A stretch of 64,000 nucleotides of DNA from Incurvaria masculella (lineage: Eukaryota > Arthropoda > Insecta > Lepidoptera > Incurvariidae). Below the pieces are notes generated by a model. That model saw only the letters and a list, made by a program, of their open reading frames with translations, was not told the origin of the DNA and made no database searches. Made by a program: the position numbers and the translations under genes. The DNA is taken from assembly GCA_946894095.1 (NCBI GenBank), contig OX335656.1, positions 1,503,001 to 1,567,000 on the forward strand, in the 5' to 3' direction. Of the stretch, positions 54,237-64,000 are shown one piece after another. Within the stretch, counting starts at the first letter, position 1, and each line of letters opens with the position of its first letter.

Positions 54237-54534
54237 CCAAGCAGGTACAAGAGAAAATTCAAATTGTATTTAACTTGAATACCTTGAAATTACAAAAAAC
54301 ATTTTTCATTCATAAAAGTTAAAAGAACTTAAAAGTTTAAATTAAAAAGAAAACATTTAAGGACGCAGGTACAAGGTTACATCGTTAGACCTAATGCAAC
54401 ATGGCGGCGAGTTGTCAACACGACTTTGACACGGCGCTCACGTAGTTCTTCCGAGTTTGGATAGATGGCGCTACTTTTTGCTTGTATGGAGAAGATTTGT
54501 TTCAATTCTATATAAGGGCGTATCCTTACCTTTG

Positions 54535-55080
54535 AAATCATTGCCCCAGGTCGTTTGTTTGCTTCTAAGTACGTTAGGAACTGCGAGTTGATTAGGCGCT
54601 CCATAACTATATATAAAAAACAGGCCAAGTGCGAATCAGACTCGGACACGAAGGTTCCGTTCCATCGTGCAAGATTTAAAACAAATTAATCACGTTTTTT
54701 GTATAGGGGGGGGGGGGGCTTTTATATTATTATTATTTATTTATTTACCCAGTTGTTGTTATAGCGGCAAAATAAATGCACATTCTGTGAAAATTTCAGC
54801 AGCCTACCTATTACTGTTCATGACGTACAGCCCTGTGACGGACTGACGCACGAACAGCGGAGGCTTAGTAATATGGTTCCGTTGGCACCCTTTGGACATG
54901 GAACCCTAAAAAAGAGAAGTTATCGCAATGGGCCGATAGTTGGAGGGATTCGCTGGGTCGTCCCTTTTTCGGTATCGGTTGGACCGAGGCTTTCTTCCAG
55001 CAAGAGGGAGCGATACCTCGGTAAAATTCCCTAGTTCTATTTAATATGTTCTTATTATAATGTTCTTTATTAATGCAGTA
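54535..55080 (-). pseudogene. LINE reverse transcriptase fragment split by repeat A
   Basis: Minus strand. The upstream part (55080-54913) reads CWKKASVQPIPKKG and, one base out of frame, NPSNYRPIAITSL, the N-terminal RT motif of several LINE groups. The downstream part (54614-54535) reads VMERLINSQFLTYLEANK, the next stretch of the same domain. Repeat A copy 6 sits between them. A single-base frameshift and loss of all later RT motifs make it dead. The clade is not clear. Confidence 0.75.
54615..54912 (+). repeat. Interspersed repeat family A, copy 6, inside a LINE
   Basis: From CAGGCCAAGTGCGAATCAGA to GGAACCCTAAAAAAG. It includes a 13-G run near 54707-54719 in place of the usual GGGGGGTCCC. 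It interrupts the RT frame of the LINE fragment. Confidence 0.85.
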
Positions 55081-55095
55081 GCAATCAATCAATCA

Positions 55096-55140
55096 CTGTA
55101 AACTAGTTTGTAAGTATCAATGAAAAAAAATACAATGACT
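55096..55140 (+). repeat. Repeat family F fragment
   Basis: CTAGTTTGTAAGTATCAATG and ATACAATGAC match the inner part of family F near 35545-35590. Confidence 0.5.
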
Positions 55141-55640
55141 TTTAAAAATCGAACTCAAACCATGAAATCCTTCTGTAACCAACATTTAGTATTAAATTCA
55201 GTGCTAACAAAAATCATTCATCAAAAGCGATATTCATGACAACTCTGTTCGCGTCTGTCTTTTTAAATTGAACAAAAACAAACAACCGCCAGCTCGAACC
55301 GTCATCAAGTCGAAATTAAATTATTCACACAAAAAGAGTACACTCATCGGAAAAAAAACCGGCGAAAAAAGGCGAACTTCCAGCCTCATAAAGGGAGCAG
55401 ACGACGCGACGCGCGGCCATTGGTTGTATGACATCATTTCCGGGACGAGAGACCCGCAGTCGACGAGATATTTCGGCCAGCAGACGAGCCGCGGTGGGGT
55501 ACTAGCGGCCGGTAGACGGGAAGAATCGCCTTAAGAAGCTCGCTGCTGTGGCCGTTGGGTCGACTGTGAAAATATTAAAAAAAGTATGTATCAATAAAGT
55601 CAGAAAACTGTATGGCCAAGGGGAAAATACATAATATTGG
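55141..55640. other. Unassigned GC-rich patch
   Basis: 55380-55560 is GC-rich with an 88-codon plus-strand frame that is not recognised. CCATTGGTTGTATGACATCA near 55419 has CCAAT-type and CRE-like sequence, so a host promoter is possible but unsupported. Confidence 0.3.
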
Positions 55641-55644
55641 CGCA

Positions 55645-55705
55645 ATAACTGGCGAAGTCTGGAGGAGGCCTAAGTCCAGCAGTGGACAGCAAAAGGCTGA
55701 AGAAG
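55645..55705 (+). pseudogene. RTE LINE 3' tail fragment
   Basis: AACTGGCGAAGTCTGGAGGA reads NWRSLEEA followed by a stop and VQQWTA, the last residues of RTE ORF2, then a GAA-rich tail. Confidence 0.7.
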
Positions 55706-55935
55706 AAGAACTGGCGCTAATAACTAAGAATTACGAAATACACGTTCCTGAATCCTCACTGAATCGAAATAACGTCTGACCTATTTAGTGCATTTATGGA
55801 TCGGTTATGGAAATGGTATGGTAATGGTAATAATAATGGTAATATTTCTTTATTCAGAAACACATGGTTGCGATTGATTACCAGAATATCAAATTGATGT
55901 AAAAGTGAATTCCTCTCCTAAACATACTATATTAC

Positions 55936-56050
55936 GCCTGACAGCCCGGCTCGTCAAACGGTAACTTGCGCGCGTCTGCTGCGAAGATTGTTGGTGTGGT
56001 TAGGTTCGGGCTGCCACGCAGATGTGGGTAGGTTGTTCATTTTGTGCACC
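55936..56050 (+). mobile_element. Penelope-like terminal repeat fragment
   Basis: GCCTGACAGCCCGGCTCGTC through GGTTAGGTTCGGGCTGCC and GGGTAGGTTGTTCATTTTG matches 43190-43305. The ribozyme part of the repeat is not included. Confidence 0.75.
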
Positions 56051-56681
56051 ATACCCTACATGTTTATGTATTAATGTTTCCTTTCTTAGCGGTCTGTTTT
56101 ACATACATCATAACATCATAACACTCTTAATTTGTTAATAAAAATATAACATGAGCGTTTCTGTAAATTAGCATTGCCAAAAATCGACAAATCGTACAGT
56201 ACCTTGGCAAATTTGACTAAGAAAGATACATATTCCTAAAATTTTATTTTTCAAATAATAAGTTTGGATAGGCCTCTAAAAATAATTATAAAGCTATAAG
56301 TAAATAAAATATTTTTACCACGAAACGAAATTAAACAAAGCTGAACTGATTACATATTACATTGAGCATTCTGTGATAGAAGTCAACGGAATAATGTTAA
56401 TTTGCTAATATTTTATTTTATTTTGAACATTTTAATGCAATGCAATTATTTTAATGCAATTATCCCAATGAAAAACAGACAAATCTTATTTCACAGCACG
56501 TGTAAACGTTGTAATCTAAAATTACGTGCTTAGATACATAGTAAATTTTCGTGCCAATGGTGACATATATTATAGATTTTACATGAACAAATAAAAGTCA
56601 TTGTTTATAGGTGTCGTCGGTAAATACATTTAGCGATGATAAAACATTTTTTAGATTACCGCGGTCGTTCAACATGTTTGA
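56051..56681. other. No gene recognised
   Basis: AT-rich, no frame of note. Confidence 0.3.
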
Positions 56682-56832
56682 AAATGTTTTATCATCATGT
56701 TTAAAAACTTACTGCTTTTTACGCGGCGGGAGGAGACATTCTCCTGAATGATCAGCTCGAAACGTCGGAGAATGTCTCCTCCCGCCGCGTGAAAAGCAGT
56801 AAGTTTTTAAACATGATGATAAAACATTTTGG
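56682..56832. mobile_element. Near-perfect 150-bp palindrome, MITE family J copy 2
   Basis: AAAATGTTTTATCATCATG faces CATGATGATAAAACATTTT. Inside, ACTTACTGCTTTTTACGCGG faces CCGCGTGAAAAGCAGTAAGT, and GGAGGAGACATTCTCC faces GGAGAATGTCTCCTCC, leaving a loop of about 20 bases. Confidence 0.9.
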
Positions 56833-57660
56833 AATGTTTCACAATTTCCATACTTCGGTTTTTTTGCACTGATGAATACCACGAAACAATGAGACTTTTG
56901 AACGGTCATCAATTATTCGGAGACATTAAACATTTGATATTTTATTCCAATCAAATCAAAAAGACATCTAATCTAATGATATTTTCTCATGTGATCAAAT
57001 GGAGAGAACTATAAATAATAATAAGAATATACATTTGAAAACTTTCATAATGCGACACTACAATTAGAATTATGTTCTTTTTGTTCATTCTCAATTTAGT
57101 AATCATCAACTCTTGGAAAACATTTATCGTTTTACTAAAACTACGTTCACAAATGGGTGTTCTTTGTTTATTTGAACAAACACAGTGTTCGATTACTCAC
57201 CTCTGAATTGTTTTTATTTTAATCTCTAAAAGAAAATTCCTATTGTTCCGAAATCGTGATTAATATAATGCGAAGTCGAGAATTCGGTTTCCTATTGAGG
57301 GAAAATTCAAAGATATTTAATAGTAAATTGGAGAAAGTGTAAGGTCGCAAAGAAACAGAATTCGTTTCAGTAAAGGTTTTTTATTTCTTCTATTAGAGAT
57401 ATTATATAATCATAATAATAATTGGCATCGGTGAGGGCGTGTGTCATCATGGGAAATAGGTTGCGCTATACAAATATATAATTGATCCTACACATTGAGA
57501 GTCGGTGAGGACGAGTGTGAGGTAAGTGTAAGCGTGCTTGTAAGTGAGGGTGAGTAAAGTCGTATGGAGATGGATACGTAGCACGGTAAAGTATGATTTG
57601 TATCGCTTGTGTATGTTGTATGCTTCTATTTTTGTTTTTTAACGTATTGATACCTAAAGG
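56833..57660. other. No gene recognised
   Basis: AT-rich. A GTGAGG/GTAAGTGTAAG-rich stretch lies at 57480-57560. Frames are short. Confidence 0.3.
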
Positions 57661-58490
57661 TGGGCCGTAAGCATCATAAAATTGCACTTCACATACAGAC
57701 ATAGTACACTAATATTTTTGAAACCACTGTTCCAATTTGATTGATATTTGGGATTTAAGGTGCCCCCGTAAGCATCAGAAAATTTCGCCTCCCATACAAA
57801 CGTAGTTTACTAATCATTTGAAAACCACTGTTTCAATTTACTTGATATTTGGTATCATATATCTGGCAACAAATATCTGTGTCTGCATGCCTTTGTTTTT
57901 TCGGTAAATCTATCCTGAGTCAAACCACAGAGAAAACAAAATTAGTACAAAGATTTTGTTTTTGCTTTCATCCGATTCGGTTTGGATTTTTCAAAAAAAC
58001 AAAAGCATGCAGACACAGATTATTGTTGCCTGATATTAAGTATCAAATATCAATTAAATTGGAACAGTGGTTTTCAAATTATTAGTAAACTACGTTTGTA
58101 TGGGGAGCATAGCTTACGGGCCGTTCTTAAGAGCATCCTCATACCTGAACATTATAGACCAATTTTTGCGATTAAAACGAAATAGCCAGAGCCCGACGTC
58201 GCTTAGTTAGAGCAGCTCGGAATAATTATTTTTAAATGTGACCAACCCGCATAACGCGTGAAACCGGTTTTTTTTATTCTTTCGTTAAAGAAATCGGAAA
58301 AAGTTAAACATGTTCTTCACTGAATGGGTTGGTAATGTTAAGATCTCTGAAATGGTATTAAAATAAATATTAGTTAATATCAATATAAGCCGCAAATTGG
58401 AAAAAGAATATATTTGAGACCTGATTTCAACCTTTTTTTTCACCGGTTTTTTTTCAAATGATTAGCAAACTACTGATGCTGATAAAGGCT
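57661..58490 (+). mobile_element. Older family G copy, interrupted by a younger G
   Basis: The left remnant 57661-57754 resembles the first 95 bases of G (GTAAGCATCATAAAATTGC, AAACCACTGTTCCAATTTG). The right remnant near 58450-58490 resembles the other arm (TTTTCAAATGATTAGCAAAC). The segment 58131-58440 between is not clearly G and may be a further insertion. Confidence 0.55.
57755..58130 (+). mobile_element. TTAA-flanked foldback MITE, family G, copy 2
   Basis: TTAA at 57755-57758 and 58127-58130. Same length (368 bp) and nearly the same sequence as copy 1 at 36010. Confidence 0.9.
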
Positions 58491-58688
58491 GATGCGTTTT
58501 TGATTTATGAAACTACCTGCTATAGAGCTCGACTCCGCAGATTGTAGCTGTGTATATTTCAACGCACACAACACTTACGGTGTCCACTAGATTTGTATGA
58601 TGTTTAGGTGACTGTCGCCTCTTTATCACGTTGATCAAGGCATTCCACGCGCCTGATAGCTTGAAACTTATTTTAATTGTCCTGCTTC

Positions 58689-58743
58689 TCAATTTCAAAG
58701 GCTTCTCTTTTTTTATATAGGTTGGATATAAAAAAGAGAAGCC
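58689..58743. other. Short hairpin
   Basis: AGGCTTCTCTTTTTTTA pairs with TAAAAAAGAGAAGCCT; the right arm ends where a reversed SINE begins. Confidence 0.75.
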
Positions 58744-59090
58744 TGGATGGCTAATACCACACAACTACCGTTATGATATTATCCCAATACACCACATTCC
58801 CGAAGGAATTAGGTGCCATCCCAGGACCTTCCCATGATCACGGCTACATTGAACTGGATGGAAAACACGGACAATTTTTCATTGTCGCCTCGCCCAGCTT
58901 TTCATCCAATGCGATGGTATCAACCGGGGCGGACTTAAACCCTACGAACTAGTAGGGGAAAGGATCTACAGTTTTACATGGATTCCGAACCATGGAACAG
59001 CTCGTATTCATGACGAAATGCATTTATCAAACTCAGAAAGAGAAACAAAGTGATGCATGTCGGGCCAAGGAATTGAAACAATCGTGGAAC
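58742..59090 (-). mobile_element. tRNA-headed SINE sharing the family B body, copy 2
   Basis: Reverse orientation, from CTGGATGGCTAATACCACAC through the common body to the same AGAAAGAGAAAC linker and a decayed B box (GGAATTGAAAC near 59069). The A-box end is lost. Confidence 0.8.
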
Positions 59091-59430
59091 TAAATGTCAC
59101 TCAGTAGAGACAAGTGGCATGCAACTCGATCCAGTGATTGGTCCCTATGTATATAGAAGGTTCTCTGCCACCACTATCTTTTCCACTTGATGAGATATCA
59201 TAAGAAAATAAATGATGTTAGTTCAATTTCCTATTATTTTCTGAAGGATGACACCTATATAGACAAACTTGGAAAGAAAATATCATCTTAAAAGAAAATT
59301 TGATTAAAATGTTCTGAGCCATTTCTGAAAAATCAATTACTTGTTATTAATTAATTCTTGATAGATATTAGAAAACTTGTAAGAATACTTGTAAGGTAAT
59401 CAGATTTTATGAGCATAAATATATGCGGTT

Positions 59431-59672
59431 TCGGGTTCCGTGCCCATAGGGTGCAAACGGAACCCTATTACAAAGCCTCCTCTGTCCGTCCGTCCGTCTG
59501 TCACAGGGCTGTATCTCATGAACCGTAATAGGTAGGAAGCTGAAATTGACACAGAGTGTGTATTTATTTTGCGACTATAAAAATAAAATATATAATTTAA
59601 AAAAATTAAGGGTCCCCATGAAACCTGATATTTTGTGTTAAATCTTGTACGGAACCCTTCGTGTGCAAGTCC
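59431..59672 (-). repeat. Interspersed repeat family A, copy 7
   Basis: GGGTTCCGTGCCCATAGGGT to CCCTTCGTGTGCAAGTCCAG. The last few bases (GACTCGCACTTGG) are missing. Confidence 0.85.
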
Positions 59673-60442
59673 AGTTTCAGGAAGCGTGTTAGCCGACTGA
59701 CCCTTCTCAGGATATATTTTATTCCTTTACGAGTTTAAAGATCTGTTTTTTTTTAACTTGTAACTTTTGGTTAAAATAATAATGAGGTGATGAAGCTCCT
59801 GAAGGCTGGTGCCTGTTTCCTCACATAAATTAAGAAATATATTTCTGATATTTTGCACATTAAATAAATTAACTGATTTTGAGTTTGTAAGTTTAGAATT
59901 TTTTGATAAATTTACTTATGTCCGTAATATAAGCCTCAAAAAATTGTTAACAAATACGAAAGGCCGTATATAATGGATAGAAGTTAAGTAATAAAAAAAA
60001 CGTACAGAGTCATTAAGTTTGCAAAATTTCGGAAATATACGTCTTAATTTGACCGAGGAAATCAGGCACGTTGCTAGGGCAGTTGTAAATGGACTCCAAT
60101 TCGCTGAACCGTACCGTTGTTGCGATGTAAAAAAAATGTATTACTGGTTTAAAAGTAGAAATAATTTAATTTCTTGTAACCAAAATACTCAATTTCTTAT
60201 ATTAGGAGCAAAAAAAAACCGTTTGAAAATATTTATGAAACGAGCAAATGAAATGAAATTCATCAATCTTAAAATGTACTGGTAAATTGCTTTTCTATTT
60301 ACTTTATACAGGGTGTTGCAACGGCCAGAACATACAATTTGTGAAATTTTCATTGGAATTGAAATAAACGGAAACGTTCAATAACTTTTTTCGGAATATC
60401 CTCTAAATAAAAAGTTAGACTTTCCATACAAAGTAATTTGGG
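59673..60442. other. Unassigned
   Basis: AT-rich. An 88-codon frame at 60019-60285 (plus) is not recognised. TATACAGGGTGTTGCAACGG near 60306 resembles an end motif seen in some insect transposons, but no matching second end was found. Confidence 0.35.
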
Positions 60443-60543
60443 CATGGATGGCTAATATCACACCTACTGTTATGACATTAGCCTGACACGCCACGTGGGA
60501 TGTAGGTTTCATGCCATGACCTTTCATATGCACGGTTACAACA
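60443..60543 (-). mobile_element. Family B SINE 3' fragment
   Basis: CATGGATGGCTAATATCACA to GCATGCACGGTTACAAC-like sequence; only about the 3' 100 bases remain. Confidence 0.7.
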
Positions 60544-60778
60544 TCGCGTCAAATTACATCAGACAAAATCATACATTTAAAAAATTAATAACTTGGTAAA
60601 TATACATTTTAAAAAGATTTAAAAAAAAACACGAGAATTATGCTGCCAAAATGTATACAATCATTATAACTTCAATACCTAAACTTAACTTTTTCGGTAG
60701 TAAATTAATTAATTCTATCACTAAATAACAAATAATATTACCAGTCACGACACGACTCATGGTAAACGCTGAGAAACA
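60544..60778. other. No gene recognised
   Basis: AT-rich. Confidence 0.3.
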
Positions 60779-61152
60779 ATGGCCCAGTGGCGCGACAGTT
60801 CGGCGATGGCTCTCCGAAGTTAAGCAACGCTGGGTCCGGTCTGGTCTTGGATGGGTGACCATTCGACCGTTGAGAGAGGCTGGCCGTGGTTCGGATTCCA
60901 CGTTAAACTGTAGGTCCCCTTCCCTACTTGCTAAGTGGTAGGGTTAATCCCGCCCGGCTTGGTACCATCGCATTGGATGAACGATGGTCGAAGCGGCAAT
61001 GAAAATTGTCCGTGTTTTCCATCCAGTTCAATGTAGCCGTGCAATATAAGGAAGGTCCTGGCATGGCACCTAGTTCCCATGTGGTGTGTTGGGCTGATAC
61101 CATGACAGAAGATGTGATATTAGCCATCCATGTACAGTCACATTAAAAAAAA
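60779..61152 (+). mobile_element. 5S-headed SINE (family B), copy 3, fullest
   Basis: It starts ATGGCCCAGTGGCGCGACAG, which itself looks like a tRNA A box, then enters the 5S region CTCTCCGAAGTTAAGCAACG and CTTGGATGGGTGACC, the common body, and an A tail ending at 61152. Confidence 0.9.
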
Positions 61153-61339
61153 TATCTTTCCGGTTTTCAGAGTCCGTTCTCTAAACTACAAAAAGATTGC
61201 GCAATTCAAGATAATTTAGAATTATTTATTTTAAAATCAAAACAATGAACGCGGCTGTACCAGCCCTAAGCTAAAAATATAACCTTGTTTTATATTATTT
61301 CCGTTTGATCTTCAAAAGTTCTTATCAATTAATAAAGTA

Positions 61340-61809
61340 TTAAGGCGCTAGGACTAGCCAACTACTCGCGCCATACAAATGCACTTTTTAACAAATGTAA
61401 TAATATGTAGTGAAACGCTTCAGCAAATCCAAATAGAACTCCAGACTGGAGTTCTATTTGGATTATATATAATTTATTTAAATAATAATAAAAATAAAAA
61501 AGTTGATTTTTCTCATTAGAAATCTGAAAGTAATTCGATTTCTAGATATAAGCAAAAACAGCATATATGCATAAACAAAAAATTCCATTTGCTTTTAGAT
61601 TTCTACATTTAGTCAAAAAAGTTCGGAAATGGACACCGTTTCCGCAATGTATTTTGCATAGAAAAAGGAAACATACATTAACGAAAATAGGTTGATTCCT
61701 AGACAAGGAATCATATATTGTAAGAATGACACTTATAATCGTCAGACTTAGTTAGTTAACTTGGGGTGCCTCGTCTAACTTTGCGATTTGGCTAGTACCA
61801 GGGCCTTAA
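61340..61809 (-). mobile_element. TTAA-flanked MITE, family C, copy 3
   Basis: TTAA at 61340-61343 and 61806-61809, inverted relative to copies 1 and 2. It has a private 19-bp perfect palindrome at 61426-61464 (AATCCAAATAGAACTCCAG facing its complement around one base), where other copies have unique sequence. Confidence 0.92.
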
Positions 61810-61910
61810 AGCGAATCTCCGATTTCTTTTTCGATTTCAACTTCCGGTGGTAAGCTGAAATGAAACACTTACATTTGATTTATTCACGGAAGCAATAGCT
61901 TAAATAAAAA

Positions 61911-62090
61911 AAACTGCCAAGTGCGAGTCGGGTTCGCGCACAAAGGGTTCCGTACCATCGTACAAGATTAAACACCAAAAAAAGACGTTTTAATTTTTAT
62001 TATTTTGTTATAGCGGCAAGCTAAATACAAACTTCAGCTGCCTACAGCCCTGTGACAGGCGGACGGATGGACAGCGGAGGCTTAGTAGCA
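61911..62090 (+). repeat. Interspersed repeat family A, copy 8, shortened
   Basis: CTGCCAAGTGCGAGTCGGGT through GTTATAGCGGCA to ACAGCGGAGGCTTAGTAGCA. Internal and 3' parts are lost. Confidence 0.8.
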
Positions 62091-62190
62091 TTTTCCTTTC
62101 TATATATACTAACAGTCGTGTTCAGAGTGAACCTGTAAAAACTTAGTACGGGATTAGCACCGGTCTAACCATGCAAAAACTGAACGTCAG

Positions 62191-62472
62191 ATATTAGCCT
62201 AACACACCACTTGGAACTAGGTGCTATGCCAGGACCTTCCTTATATTGCTTGGCTACATTGAACCGGATAGAAAACACGGAACATTTTCACTGCCGCCTC
62301 GACCATCGTTCATTGAATGCGATGGTACCAACCCGGGCGGGAACGACCCTACGACCTAGTAAGTAAGGAAGGGGACCTACAATGTTAACGTGGAATCCGA
62401 AACACGGCCAGTCTCAACGGTCGAAAATGGTCACCCATCCAGAACCCAACCGCGCTCAGAGGTGCTTACCCA
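62191..62472 (-). mobile_element. 5S-headed SINE (family B), copy 4, diverged
   Basis: Reverse orientation: ATATTAGCCTAACACACCAC, body, GGTCACCCATCCAGAACCCA (5S C-box region) and a decayed head ending GCTTACCCAGCTTATCG. Confidence 0.8.
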
Positions 62473-64000
62473 GCTTATCGAATCACTATCAAACTATCTA
62501 TGACTATCAAAGTCTTCAAGCATTTCATTTTCAGTTTTAATTCATAAGACAACATCATTGCATTTACAAATTTAAATCACCTCGGTACGATTACGGATTA
62601 ACATTTTGTTTAAGAGTATAATGTTTCCTCAGTCAAATTAAGAAATATTTTTATGAAATTTTGCATATTAAATAAATAAACTGAGAGATACTTCTGTACG
62701 TTTTTGTTTTTTTTTTTGCTCTTGCATAAAATGCTCTTAAATAAAAAAGCAATTAAATGTCGGGAAAACTATATTTGCATTATGTAGTGCATAGACCCTC
62801 TGGTATAAATGCTAGTTTATATTGCGAGTGAGTTTGGTACTACAGGTTCGTAAGTACTACTAGATAAGTACATACGTCCGTAATAATGTCTTTTCGTACA
62901 CTGGGTGTACATTCGTCTTCACAGAGTAAGAGAAGCAAATAAAATAAATAAATAATTTGCTATTTGTTCCAGTAAGAGAGACTCTCCAAGCCATTACTAC
63001 AAAGTTTATTACGAGCGATAAAAGCATTCCGAGGTATGCTGACATCACCTGATTTGCGTATCAGCAGTCGCAGCGAGCTAGTCCCAGGGATTCCCGGGTA
63101 ATATGAAAAATTGTTTTACGTCGATTTGGTTGATTCATTTGAGGTGACAGTGACGTTTAACTGGAGCAGGATTTAAACATGTGTCCTTTATATAATTTAC
63201 ATATGTAGATTGTGCAAATGAGCCGCCCTCGTTAGGTTAAGATTGCGTCACCGAATGAATTTGCCCAAGGCTCTCTAATCAAATACATTCACACGGACCC
63301 AAACTTGGATCCACCGTCTTCCATCACCCCAGTTCGGAAACTTATATCTTGGCCATGGTCGTTGTTCGTTTCAGAATATATCCACAACCTGGATTATTAT
63401 GCGAATAAACCATGCCTTAAATACTTTGAGCTACCTACACGAATAAAACCTTAGAAACCTTTGTGAAATTGTGTTTGCATGTTCTATAGTTAAATTTGTG
63501 TGAATATTTATTACTCGGATGAGATTGATTTCCCTGATTCTGCCAAAATAAAAAGTAAACGAAGGCCGAAATACGTTTTCGGTAAAATATATTAGACGTC
63601 AAAGAGTAGAATATCCATAATGTCGAATCCAATAATACATTCAAATATAGCTTTAAGTTTAAAAAATTAGTCGACTCATGAAAGCGAACCCGAGAAGTTC
63701 TCCGGTTCGTTTCTGTCAAACTATACGTGGAGAAAAAGTTGGCATCTTTGTTTTTACATAGAGCTCTCTTCTTTTCTTCATTAGATTCTCGTCCCTGATG
63801 CAAGCTTACCAAATTATACCTTATGTCGTCCTCCGAGGTCTTCTGATGGAACAGCTATATCTCAATGCAGAAGGGTGTATCACAATATGCCGGAAATTGT
63901 ATAGCTAGTACGGCGTAGTGGTCCACACTACACGGGAAGCACTCGTTCAATTAGCCTGAGATTTATTAGAGGTTCCGTGTGTTGGCGGAAGCAATGTTAT
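62473..64000. other. No gene recognised
   Basis: AT-rich with short frames. The longest (125 codons, 63812-63435, minus) is not recognised and has no start or splice support. No repeat from elsewhere in the window. Confidence 0.3.

Noticed and set aside
60300..60330. DNA transposon end from the TACAGGGTGTTGC motif
   Set aside because: Only one end is visible; no inverted partner or target duplication was found nearby.
12273..61152. Functional 5S rRNA or tRNA genes
   Set aside because: 5S and tRNA-like stretches are incomplete and always joined to the shared SINE body, so they are SINE heads.
63435..63812. 125-codon minus-strand frame near the right end
   Set aside because: No recognisable domain, no start or splice context and AT-rich composition.

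Overview
The window looks like repeat-dense nuclear DNA of an insect, most likely a moth or butterfly. It is AT-rich and gene-poor. It holds 5S-headed and tRNA-headed SINEs, a (CCGT)n-containing interspersed family whose ends carry the palindrome CGAGTCCGACTCG, TTAA-targeting MITEs, RTE, I-like and Dong-like LINEs, and Ty3/gypsy elements. The lepidopteran assignment rests on my familiarity with these families and was not checked by a search. I found no convincing host protein-coding gene. Every long or recognisable reading frame belongs to a mobile element, and one non-mobile fragment is a nuclear copy of mitochondrial COX3.

Layout. 0.3-4.5 kb: decayed Mag-like Ty3/gypsy element between 264-bp repeats. 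5.5-12.6 kb: a tiny retrocopy, a 640-bp foldback, two copies of repeat family A, a 5'-truncated I-like LINE and a 5S-headed SINE abutting it. 13-20.2 kb: MITE families C, D and E, more A and SINE copies, and fragments of two LINEs. 20.6-23.4 kb: an R4/Dong-like LINE with TAA repeats at both ends, lying next to the 3' tail of an RNase H-bearing LINE. 23.7-24.2 kb: COX3 NUMT. 24.27-35.46 kb: an almost pristine minus-strand Ty3/gypsy element with 1017-bp LTRs differing at one base, intact gag and pol, and a candidate -1 frameshift site. 36-39.7 kb: MITEs, including one nested in another, and a tRNA-headed SINE. 40.56-47.73 kb: a giant inverted duplication whose arms carry an RTE LINE. The left arm is interrupted by a Penelope-like element with two hammerhead ribozymes, the right arm by an asymmetric foldback MITE. 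53.4-54.2 kb: a 100-bp-period array with three units inverted against five. 54.5-64 kb: further LINE, SINE and MITE copies and hairpins.

The genes do not form a pathway. What the window shows is layered insertion. Several events can be ordered because an empty copy of the target is also present: MITE C into MITE D, the LTR element into repeat F, the foldback MITE into one palindrome arm, and G into an older G. All boundaries come from reading the sequence by eye. Family names are best matches to remembered protein or repeat signatures, not search results.
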